Source: Oegoconia quadripuncta
Taxonomy: Eukaryota; Arthropoda; Insecta; Lepidoptera; Autostichidae
Assembly (NCBI GenBank): GCA_949316235.1
Contig: OX438741.1
Span: 21,790,324-21,854,323, forward strand
Length of the DNA: 64,000 nt
Reading direction: 5' to 3'
The first letter of the stretch is position 1; every line of letters begins with the position of its first letter. Made by a program: the position numbers and the translations under genes. This document shows, one piece after another, positions 12,094 through 22,344 of the stretch. Under the pieces are notes generated by a model. The model did not search any database. It was not told where the DNA came from and saw only the letters and a list, made by a program, of their open reading frames with translations.

Positions 12094-12625
12094 TCAATTT
12101 AAGTAATTCAGTAGAGCTTCCGTTTCATCATAACTAAGAGTTTTTAACCAAACTGTTACAGATTGCTTACATTCATAGAGCTGTAACGGATATACCTTAA
12201 TTGTTTTGTTTATTTTATTATATAAATGTGCAGATTGTACTACAAATTGTCGTTGAGCAAAAGTTGACTTATGGGGAGGTTGAGGGGCAACGATGTCATT
12301 TCTTCTACGTGTTAATAGGACTGGGTTAAAAGTTAAAGATTTGTGAAACCTAAGAGTGGTAAGTAAAATGTAAAGCTTCCTCATTGATAACAGATTACAC
12401 AGTTTATAAAGTTCACTCGTGGGAAATTTATAAGGCTTAGAGTACATTACTTTCAGTAAACATCTCTGCCCTCTTTCCACCTCCAGGAACTTAGTTTTAT
12501 TAGCACCACCCCATATGGAGATACAATAGCTCATAATCGATTGACCTAAAGCAGTATAAATTTGGTGTAAAATATTTTTAGTGGAGACATGTCTTAATAT
12601 TTTGAAAAGAAGCCATAACTCATCG
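12094..12625 (-). pseudogene. Jockey-like LINE, C-terminal RT part
   Basis: The minus strand reads LRHVSTKNILHQIYTALGQS, IMSYCISIWGGA, EVERGQRCLLKVMYSKPYKF and LYNKINKTI, ending in a stop near 12094. YCIxxWGGA and QRxxLKV are the hallmarks of the jockey-type RT end. Its 3' UTR probably runs down to 11538, where repeated ATGAAAATGA (TCATTTTCAT on the coding strand) forms a LINE tail. The whole remnant would be about 1.09 kb, 5'-truncated. Confidence 0.85.
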
Positions 12626-13574
12626 ATTACCTACTCGTCTAATATCGCATGGTTATTTTTTACTATATACATAATAGTACGTATTAGTAGGTAGAATAGG
12701 TAGTCTGTGTTTCAATCACATACCACACTTAAAATTACAGTTTCCATTACGATAATTTGACTGCTACCAATAAACGTAGGTACCTACCTACTCATAGTTC
12801 ACGTGTAGTTATATCTATCTACAATTAGTTCAATTAATGTTTATTTGAACTACGTTACAGTAACTCGCATAGATAAACGCGCGCTGAATCATTGTTTACT
12901 CCCTGTTTAATTTGTATTAGTTTACGTATGATGATAAGGATTTACGTAATTTGTTATCGACGACTTCTTCAGCTGTTTCTGTTGTTTCTTCCGCTTGCCA
13001 ACTGTGATTAGAAGAGACCTTTATTGATAATAATATTTGCTACATATTATACATGTACATATTATAAAGGTACCTGACATTTGTTTCTTATCAAAGAGTT
13101 TCTTACGTCTAGATAATTTAATTACGGAGCTTTTTTATGAAATTGCGAGACACTCACTCAGGTAGAAAGTATCCTGGAATAATTTGAACTGTCAAAAATT
13201 GGCTTGCTTGCTTGCTATCGGAGTCGAAACCTAAGGCCTTTGGGGGCCGGGCGCTCTTCAATTTTTCTAAGCGTTCGATGTCATTGGTGACCCGAGAGCG
13301 GTCGTTTCCCATCTGCATGCAGCGAGGGAAAGCTGCCAGCGTTATTCTACCTTGCCTCGCAGTCCCAATCCTATACATTTGTTCTACTTTATATTTAAAT
13401 TCCATCGTCCAACAATATTGACAAAGTATCTTGTAACAAACTACAAAAATACTATCGAATTCTGAACCTCCTTCTTTTTTGGAGTTAAAAAGGCATAGGA
13501 TACTTTTTACCCCAGTAAATAATACCTTAGGGATAACTTACAAACATTACTCTCGAGCGGGAAGCTATATAAGG

Positions 13575-13870
13575 TAATTTATACCCTATGACCGTGGTAT
13601 TACGTGACTGATGTACGTACATGCATGGCAGTTTTATAAATTGTTCCAACAGTACCTATTGTAGAACTCACTCTCCCATTATAGAACCTTGGCATTGTAA
13701 GATTGAGATTATAGTACTCTGGCATTAGGGGAGCTAGGCAATATGAAACTGTTGTACCCTATGACCGTGGCATTACATGACCGTTTTATAAATTGTTCTG
13801 ACAGTATTGTATCTGACATAATGCAGAGCAATCGGTTACTTTTGTATTGTAGAACCTTGGCTTTGTAAAT
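13575..13870. repeat. Imperfect tandem duplication (about 175-bp period)
   Basis: TACCCTATGACCGTGGTATT with GTTTTATAAATTGTTCCAAC (from 13582) returns as TACCCTATGACCGTGGCATT with GTTTTATAAATTGTTCTGAC (from 13754); both are followed by TTGTAGAAC. The second unit ends at the S2 SINE. Confidence 0.7.
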
Positions 13871-14142
13871 AAATAAATAAATATCCTTAGACATACACAC
13901 AGCGCCATCTAGTTCCACAGTAAGCAACTATAGGCTTGTGTTGTGGATACCAAATGGTTGATATACTACATAAATATATTTTTTTGGTAAATAAATGCTT
14001 ATTATAAATGAAAACATCTTTGACTCGGGTACACATGTCCGTATTCATCACACAAACATATGCCCCTAGCGGGATTCGAACCCGCAACCATTTGGTATAG
14101 TGGTCAGAGTTTCTAACCCCTACACCAAACAGGTTGTCAAAT
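13863..14142 (-). mobile_element. tRNA-derived SINE, family S2, minus strand, full length
   Basis: Inverted B box GGGATTCGAACCCGCAACC and inverted A-box region ACCCCTACACCAAACAGG; body CCGTATTCATCACACAAACA; far end CATACACACAGCGCCATCTA. The tail is TAAATAAATAAAT. Confidence 0.85.
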
Positions 14143-14644
14143 AGTAAGACAGGCATTATAGGACTTAGACACGAAACTGATATTTAGATATAATTTCGGC
14201 GTTTTGGGATAGAAAGGATTTATTTGATACGACCTTTTATCTATCCATTTATTCATTAACAGCTTTACACGACTCCACCGTTATGGCACAGCCGCACAGC
14301 CTCCTCTCATTGGGATAGGGTAAAGGCAATAATCCACCACGCGGGCCCAGTGCGAATTGGCGGATTTGTGTCAGACTAAAGGCTATCTGACACTTGAGTG
14401 TTTATAAGCCGCCCTTGTAGGCCTCCGAATTGGCTTAACGACTACCCTCAATTGAGAACAAAGATGACCGACTATAACATAAACGCACGTATCAAAATGC
14501 CACTGGTCAACCATCTAAGGACTGATTGCGCTAGACATTGCTTGACTTCGGTAATCGAAAACAAATGTTGTGTATACAGTATAATTCGACAACTGTATAT
14601 AGTAAATATCTATATAGTTGTCGAATTATATCACGTTTTTTTTT

Positions 14645-14822
14645 TATAAAATATATTTCGGACAGTTACCAATCATATGTGAATATTTATAAAAAACATC
14701 CATAACTCGGGACTAAATGTTCTTCATATAAAAATTTACCCCTCGCGGGATTCGAATCAGCAACCGTTGGTTTAGCTGACAGGGTCACTATCCACTACAC
14801 CAAACTGCGAACCTCTAATATT
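14645..14822 (-). mobile_element. tRNA-derived SINE, family S1, minus strand
   Basis: Plus strand: ATTTCGGACAGTTACCAATC (the 3' end inverted), then CCCGCGAGGGG-like sequence, CGGGATTCGAATCAGCAACC (B box inverted) and CACTATCCACTACACCAAAC (A box inverted). Slightly shortened inside. Confidence 0.8.
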
Positions 14823-15160
14823 GAATACAATATATTTCTGACTTTAGCTTAGTGATAGGTTCGTGTAACGGCGTCCACTGTCTCTGGTTGGTGGTGACCG
14901 CATCAAGTAACGGCAAAAGCCGCGCGCCACTAGTTTATTTTTATTTTAGGAGTATTCAAAATGCGCTTTAGGTCACGTGTCTCTGACTCGCGAACTGTTC
15001 AGCTCTTGCGTAACGCTATAGTTGAAATAATAGTTTAATAGTTTTTTTAAAGCAATTTCATTAAATGTAAGTAATAACCTAAATTTACCAATGTAACACT
15101 TTCGTATGATAGAGAAATAAATAAATTACATAACAAAACGAGATGGTTTTATAATGACCT

Positions 15161-15232
15161 GTTTGATGTAGTGGTTAGCAACTCTGACCACTATACCAAA
15201 AGGTTGCGGGTTCGAATCCCGCTAGGGGCACA
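15161..15232 (+). mobile_element. SINE S2 head only (tRNA-like, not a tRNA gene)
   Basis: TGATGTAGTGGTTAGCAACT and GGTTGCGGGTTCGAATCCCG match the S2 head, then the match stops at GGGGCACATGTTTGTG and a repeated TTAGA run follows. The two ends cannot form an acceptor stem, so it is not a functional tRNA. Confidence 0.75.
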
Positions 15233-15404
15233 TGTTTGTGATTAGATTAGATTAGATTTATTTAGTTCACTTTTACAATAGCATGTCATACATACAGTTT
15301 CGTAAATTTATGAAATTTAAAATAAAAGTGATTGTCAAACATAAAACAAAAAATAATAACATAAAAAACAAATTCCTGTATACAATAGTAAAACATATTG
15401 TTAT

Positions 15405-15487
15405 ATGTGTGATGAATACGGACATGTGTACCCGGTTATGGATGTTTTCATTTATAATAAGTATTTATTTACAACAAAAAAAAACCT
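15405..15487 (+). mobile_element. SINE S2 body fragment
   Basis: GTGTGATGAATACGGACATG, then GGTTATGGATGTTTTCATTT, with an A-rich end. It continues the S2 body missing from the 15161 head, about 170 bp further on. An unrelated LINE-like piece lies between, so one S2 copy may have been split by an insertion. Confidence 0.65.
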
Positions 15488-15539
15488 AGGGAAGACTTAT
15501 GTTCAGAAGTAGCCGTCCTGTAGTTGATCATATATCATC

Positions 15540-15645
15540 TGATTTAAGAGCCATGCTCTTGTCGGTGGAGATTTTTCCATACCTCTCTGTTCTCCGCTTG
15601 TCCTCCTGATACGACACGACGTTCAACTTATCTTTTATACACGTA
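15540..15645 (-). pseudogene. LINE C-terminal tail fragment, family L1
   Basis: Third copy of the tail: the plus strand has GCCATGCTCTTGTCGGTGGA and CTCCTGATACGACACGACGT, as at 10.4 kb, with a deletion in between. Confidence 0.65.
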
Positions 15646-15689
15646 TGTATCCTCTCATCGCATCTTGCTGATTACTCCTATTAATTGTT

Positions 15690-16710
15690 ATTTGTATGTA
15701 CATTTGTAGACCAGTGTCCGTGCGTCATTTGAAGGCTCCACTGAAAACCAACGTTGTAGTGAACGGCTACAACCCATGCTGAGTTGGAGACCTTTTTGAC
15801 TCCACCTTGCGACACCGACAATTAGATGGCAAACAGAATGTTATTTTTTGCCTGTGTCTCGACTGTGTAATATTTGTACCTGATTGTTTGTGTCATGAGA
15901 TGGGTTTAAATAATTTTTCTTTCATTCTTTTATCTGTAGTTGATATGATGATGAAAATCTAAGACGTACAAATATCGCTATGGCGATATCCAATAAATAC
16001 TTTACTACTCGAGTCATATTTTGTGATTTAGTAAATCAACTCGATCACCAGATTTCAACTGTTTCAACATTGAGAAAATGTTACGTTTACCCAACGGTTG
16101 TATTAAGTCAAATCAACTTTATTTTTACCTGATAAAGGTCAATGAATGATTAATTTATTAATGTTGTTTACTGTTTATTGATTTTTGTCAACCCTTCAAG
16201 GTTCTTCCATATCATATTATATACATTATTAGTTATTCTTATTTATAGCTTTCACTCTCGAAGGTTAAAATATTGAATTGCGACAATAATACAAATAATT
16301 GTCACTAAAATAAAATGTAAAGGACCAAGTTCTATTCTTAACCACAACTTTGATATTATTGTCATCCAAATTTAGACTCGAATGTCACTGCATCACCTAA
16401 TTTCGTGCAGTCTATATTTACTCTCTGATTCATCAGCTGTAGACTGGAGGACAGAGGGCGTTCCCTGTCGCCTTAGGGGGAATGACACTGTGCCCTATGC
16501 CTCGTGCAAAACGATATCCTCTATTATCAAAATCTATTAACATTTCCTGCTCCCACACAGGACCAACCACTCTTTCCATAGTACCTATACGGTAATATCT
16601 TCTAATACGATATAGAGAAAATCGCGTTAAACGAAATTCGCTTAGTTCAAAGAACGTTCAAAAATCAGATCAAAGCATGTTTATTGCTTTCATAATGCAA
16701 ATTCAAATAA
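15690..16710. other. No gene recognised
   Basis: Non-coding. A stretch near 16455-16515 (GGGAATGACACTGTGCCCTA) recurs weakly near 17427-17460 (GGCAATGACACTGCGCCCTA), hinting at an old dispersed repeat. Confidence 0.4.
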
Positions 16711-16712
16711 GC

Positions 16713-16842
16713 ATGATAGCCAGTCCCCCAAATGTGTTGGGTTTTCCGGGTCAGTACGCTTCCACCTTCGACCTCATCTTCACTTAACATCAGGTGTGAT
16801 TGAGGTCATGTACAAACCCGTCGTGCATAAAGTAAAAAAAAA
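16713..16842 (+). mobile_element. SINE S3, 3' half
   Basis: GATAGCCAGTCCCCCAAATG through GTCGTGCATAAAG, then an A run. Nearly identical to the same part at 8766-8892. Confidence 0.8.
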
Positions 16843-19800
16843 CTGCCAAAAAATTACATAATTATTTCTATGGGGTGTTTAATAATTAGGAACTTGTTAT
16901 ATTCTGTCTGTAGAATACCTGACTGACACATGATTAAGCGAAACTGGGACTGAAGGTGAAATCTCAAACAATTGAATTTTTTATAAATTTATTAATAAAG
17001 TAATGTTATTTATGATCATTACAGTGATGTGTGACACTTAGTTTACATTACAAATTTTCACTGTTTAGCCTTAAAGTACCAGGCTAGCAGAAGTTAATAA
17101 GAAGTCGGATGGTCCTACGACACGTGGCTCGTGCACCCGGCCGCCTGCTCGCGGCAGCACAATCATGAGACATAATTTTTCACCATTCTCAACCAATTTT
17201 ATTATTTAATTATATTCTTCTGTGGTCGTCTATAAAGTAATTAATGTGCGCAACCAGCTGCAGATACAATATGGATCGAACCCTCGATCTCAGTATATGT
17301 ACTCGGAATCCTAAAAGGTGGTTAATCTTTTATGTATATCTATATTTAGGCCATCTGGTCCCACAACTGAATGGTCTTAATACAAAGCCTGGCGGGGGCG
17401 CCCATCCGCTCTGCTCCCTTGCCTGCAGGGCAATGACACTGCGCCCTACGCGTCAAGCATTAGTGCTCTAGGGGTTGTTCAGTCGGTAATTTGGAGAGGT
17501 TTGAAGGTCAAACAGTTGTTTTTGTTCCTAATACTCGTAAATGACAACGCCAAAAAGAATGCGTCGGTAAGTACTATATTGATAAATAGAGGGCAACTGC
17601 TTGCAGGAATGATTTGAATTTGTTGCTTTAACTAATTGTTTGTCTGTCACTAACTCCTACCCATCACACACCGTTTCGAAAAGGGAAACCAACGAGAAAA
17701 GCAGCGGCGCAAGCAGCGGCGTACTCACGAAGCATTTTGTTCGAGTTCTTTCACTTTTTTATATAATAAATGTAATTGAACATTTTAAATATTTTGAGAG
17801 TTAGTTGTACACTAAGCATTATTTTCTTTCTGTGGTCAGTAAAATGCATCCTTATAATGTTATGTTCACAATTCCTATTATAATATTAAATTCCTTGAAT
17901 CTGTCTCGGAGCGAGTCATCGATGTAACACCGCAAAATGAAGGCAATTTCTATATCCACTGGTCGCTGTAATAAGTACTGTGAAAATAACTAAAGTAGAC
18001 TAATCTTGCGCTAGTCAAATCTGTTGTCTTCCAGATGACATAGATGCTCCAGAATTTAATGTTATATGGTTCCCTCTGCAGTGTAGTGTCAAACATAATT
18101 CCCAAAATGATCGTCATGGACAAATTCCACTTTATCCTCATCGGTATAGTTACAATCAGTTTTTCTTTCATTTAGTTGTATTAAGTTTTTTTAGCATTTG
18201 AAATTAAATCGGATAAAGTAACGAAGAATTGACCGGAGTGTAATTACTTCTGTTCTATCAATTTTAGAAATTAATTATGTGTCAACAATAGACATGTCAT
18301 ATCGGTCATTCTCTGGACCGGTTTTGACTATAAATATAAAAGGTCCTAAAATTGAACCTTGCGGCACGCCTTTCCTTGCATTCGAGCCTTGGTGGAACTT
18401 GATGTAACATCTTCTATTTTTTAGCCTTTACATATGAAGACATTTCTCAAAACTGTAATGATCTAATTTCATTATAATGATAATGATGATAATATGATAA
18501 TGTAATTATATTATTCCTCTGATCAACACGGTCAAATGCTTACGACAAATCTCAAATCCTTCAATTGTAGATTACAGAGTAGCGCAGTGTTAGTCATTTA
18601 CTTGTTGTATTCCTTAAAATCGTGATCTTGCACCGACCTCTGCACACAGAAATCATAATCTTGTCATAATAGAGCATGTAAGACTGGTGATCTATGTTTG
18701 AACAGATATAAACTTCTATTCTTCCAAGTTATCTGTTCGCCGCACATCAACAGCCTTGCATCCCCATTGCTGGTGCACAAGCTCCTCTCTCTGAGAGAGG
18801 GGTATATATAATCTTCCAAGATTAGCAAAATATCATTTCTATATGGTTATGTACTTATATTTATCTAAGTGATTGTCTTTGTTCTTTGGATACTGAAAAA
18901 ACGTTACAAAATTAATCGCTTCGGCTTATACAATTAAATTACCTGAGTAGCTTCCTTTTCATCTTATTTTATTAATTAAATAATTGCGGAACAAGTTTGC
19001 GGACGTTCTTTACAACAATATAACGAGTTATACGATTCACTTTACGATTATATAACTAAACTATTAACTTGTGTTCAGCACACGATAATTTAAACACAAC
19101 TATGTTACGTAACACTTCCTATTTCAAAACCTGTTCGTTTCCGTAATTTGATATCGATGATCATACGTTTCGTAGGTGATTTATTGTTGAGAAAATATTT
19201 ATATTATTAAAATAATCGAATACCTATCGTCATCTTATGGCTCAAATCGATTTAATTTAGTAGTTCACCGCTGTTGAATATAGGCCTCTCCCAAAGCATA
19301 CTTAATTGAGACGTATATATAGAGCATTGATTTAGGTCAACGTCTTTACCATCGCAGATTTTAGGGACTTTGAAACTCGCTTTTCTGCCGCATATAGTAT
19401 TTGGTATTATGATATTTAAACTCTTGTAGTTCTATTCGCATTTCGCAGCCGGGAGCAAAACAGTTAAGCCATGCCTATAACTAACAATTCTTACTAGACA
19501 GTGGTGTATTGTGTTGGGTTCTCCCACGCGTTAGCTTATAAATACTGTATAACATCAGCAGTTAGGCATACGGAGTTATCTTCACCTTACATCTACTATT
19601 ATACAATTCAATATGAAGATTGTTCCATTTCCCGGCATGCCATGTGTGAAATGCACTACATAAGATGAGATTTTAAGACTGTCTGACGTATGACTCTCGA
19701 TCGAAAGTAGCCGGGCAACTTCCAAAGTGCAGCCAACGATAACACGAAGTGTCATTTTGCATAATTTGTCGTAATAAGTGAAAACACCTGTTGCTACCTA

Positions 19801-21754
19801 ACATACGACCTCATTGCGTAAAAGGAGGGTAACGGTAGTCGCTATACTGCTGCAACACCGGCCGCTGAGGGCCACTTCGAAAGTATCGCTTAGTAACGGG
19901 CACTTTCTCTCCGGCCAGTCTCGAGTCAACCGCGACAAAACGTGCACACGCTAATGTATTTTGCAAACATACAATTTTTAAGCAACAGTGCAAATAAAGT
20001 TGAAATCTGAAAAGGATCTGTCCTCGGTACGTGGTCGGACAGAGTTGCTCGTATGGCAACGTGTGCGATGTTACCTCGATGTTAACCTAGCGGTTGACGA
20101 TTTTGCAATCGCGGCGATTCCATTTGGCGAATAGTCTCTTTGAAAACGTTGTGACGTAAGATTATATTAAATTATAACAAACAGCAGTTTTCCAAAGTTG
20201 CTTACTACTTTTATTGTAATCGCGTGGACCTTGATAATATTTATTGATAAATCACGGCATCGTTCTAAAAATTTCGCAAGCTACACTTGCAAATTATGAT
20301 GATAATTTCACGGCCGTTCAGTGAAAGGTTCGCCAGGTTGCCACGAGTATGTCGCCGCCATTAAAAATAAAGAACTGGCAGACGATGACTTGGCGTAGGA
20401 GCAAAAAAAAAGGTTGAACGCGCAAGTGGGAGCGAGAGAGGCGAACAGAACCAAACAAGTGCGTTACCCCCACGACGATAATCGCCGTATTTATATTTAT
20501 TTATCTCCGATGCGTAGCGGTCCGGCTCCGGCCGAGCAATACGGTACAGACTGACATAAATACGCTCATGTTTTTAAACCGTTCCGAAATGTTTATCATT
20601 ATAATTTCAAAGGGATCATTGAATCACGTCTCGTGGTTTTGGATTGAATTCAGATTTGGGAAAAAAATCTTGTCGTACAGATTTATTTTGTATTTGTATG
20701 TTTGAACGTTCACTGTTACATTACTTACATTTTATAGTTTTCTGTGAGTTACTTCATTTCCAGGCTTTATGCGATACTAAATAATCAAATCACGAGTTCA
20801 TCCCAGTCAAGAGTTTCTATTTCTTTATGTTACCTAATTGTGATTATGCGACGAGTAATTACTGTACCAGCAGAAGCGGCCTGATGGTTTCGCTTATCAC
20901 GTTGAAATAGCTATGTAATTATTTTTGTGTGAAATTAGCACAACCGGTTTATGTAGCCTGGCTTGGCTTTTGTGGCATCTTCTTATTCGTCTATTTTGGA
21001 TGCTTGTTTATTATTCAATCATAATAATCGAAATCCATTAATTTATAGTCTAAAAACTTTGCATTTCTTTAAAGTTAGTATGATATAATTCGTAAATGTA
21101 AATTCAAGTGCATCAAATCTTATAATAAATCAAACCAATCACTTCCCTATAATAATTTGACTTTGTTCAATAAATCTCACGTTCACGAGATCATTAACAT
21201 AACCTACACCATGACTTTATGAAGTAATAGGATTTATATAACGTGCTATTACCTAAATCATATCCAACTGCGGCGCTTTAGTAATCATATCAAGTGCTTG
21301 GTTATAGTCCTGCCCTTTATCAATGTTTAATACATTTTTATCTCGCAAAAGACTATCTTTATTAGCTTTAATATCTAGTCATAGCACTTCCTTTGCTACT
21401 CTGCTGTTATCGTTATCTTATCTACGATTCGAAATTTCAATCGTAGTTTTTCGTGTTCTCTTTTTTTACTTAATAAACATACCGTATTAATCCAATTCAT
21501 CGGGCTTTATTATTGGCTGTAGCAATAAGATGACCTTTACGCTCGAGCGCGTGGCCATGAGAACTCCTGAAGGTTGTGTGTTCTTCTCGGATGGTCGGAA
21601 AACACTGCTCCCTGACTTGTTCTCCGATCGGTCACTCGATCTCTAATATCCGAACAAAAGAAGTTCGCTGAAACAGAAACTTCTTTAGTCACTTCTAAAT
21701 AGACGTACGAGCGAGCACACAAAAACAATCTATAATATTTATTGACAATGTAAT
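16843..21754. other. No gene recognised upstream of the BCOR-like promoter
   Basis: No coding homology seen. A GC-richer, repeat-free block at 20330-20560 (GTTGCCACGAGTATGTCGCC, GTCCGGCTCCGGCCGAGCAA) and one at 19820-19960 are candidate enhancers or alternative first exons, judged from composition only. Confidence 0.4.
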
Positions 21755-21969
21755 TGTGTGTGTGCCAAACCAATAGGTCGACCAACCAGTCGGGCAGACG
21801 CCCTCCTTCCCCCGTTTCCTCCTCAGTCTGTCCTCCCCTCCCTCTGATTCCCCCCCACTGCGCCAGCCAGTCGACGTTTCACCGGCAGTCTGACTGCACG
21901 TCTCTTAACTTTGTTACCATAGACTTCTTTACGACATTTTGTGCTCAGTTTAAAACTCAAACGAATCGA
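21755..21969 (+). promoter_or_regulatory. Candidate promoter / first non-coding exon of the BCOR-like gene
   Basis: A pyrimidine-rich block (about 21790-21890) has an initiator-like CTCAGTCTG near 21822, and a second TCAGTT match to the insect initiator lies near 21946. A strong donor GTAAGTA at 21970 would end a short first exon. No TATA box is clear. Start-site mapping would settle which initiator, if either, is used. Confidence 0.3.
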
Positions 21970-22075
21970 GTAAGTACGTGTTTTATCAACGTGTTCGTTG
22001 TCAAGAACATATTTTCACCTTCAGCGATTATCATTATGTAGTCGTAAAACTCACTACCGCTTTGTCTTGTTACAG

Positions 22076-22335
22076 GTACCTACTTGGAACTGGGTGTGAA
22101 CCCAGATACGGTGTGTGTGGTTTTATGTAATCGTAATACTCTTATTATTGGAGATACACTCAGTGGAATTTGTGGAGAATTAGACGTGAATGGTGCAAGT
22201 GCAACGATAACTGGATCGAAGTGAATAGAAAGTGAGGAGCGTACTGCATCAATTGCTCCGACATTGTTTGTGCTCTGTAAACAAGTGAATAGTGCCGTTG
22301 TTGGATTGCAATTTGTTTGGATTCAGAGCAGCTAA
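22076..22335 (+). other. Probable 5' UTR of the BCOR-like gene, with two upstream ORFs
   Basis: A good acceptor (TTTGTCTTGTTACAG) ends at 22075 and a perfect donor GTAAGTACG lies at 21970, which suggests a 106-bp intron inside the 5' UTR. The stretch holds two upstream ATGs. One at 22125 is followed at once by TAA, a start-stop element; the other at 22190 has six codons and ends at TAA (22208-22210). Both finish before the main ATG at 22336. This would dampen or tune translation. Seen: sites and uORFs. Inferred: that the stretch is transcribed. Confidence 0.5.
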
Positions 22336-22344
22336 ATGGCTATC
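22336..22344 (+). CDS. BCOR: BCOR-like gene, coding exon 1 (start codon, 3 codons)
   Basis: ATG-GCT-ATC is followed directly by a consensus donor GTAAGT at 22345. Spliced to the acceptor at 50650 it reads M-A-I-V-A-F-S-A-K-A-H-S-M in the frame of the large exon. I chose this start because exon 2 has no ATG before its tenth codon and both splice sites are strong. The context is only fair: T at -3 and G at +4. The internal Met at 50678 (residue 13) has A at -3 and G at +4, so it could be used by leaky scanning or by a transcript starting nearer exon 2. Transcript data would decide. Confidence 0.6.

Noticed and set aside
13212..13421. Plus-strand 69-codon frame
   Set aside because: It overlaps the more protein-like minus-strand frame and has no motif.
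15161..15232. A tRNA gene
   Set aside because: A and B boxes are present but the ends do not pair, and the same sequence recurs as a SINE head at 14.1 and 42.9 kb.
17950..18420. A possible retrotransposon fragment (minus-strand frame and a GPKIEPCGTP-like plus frame)
   Set aside because: I could not align it to any RT or gag motif with confidence.
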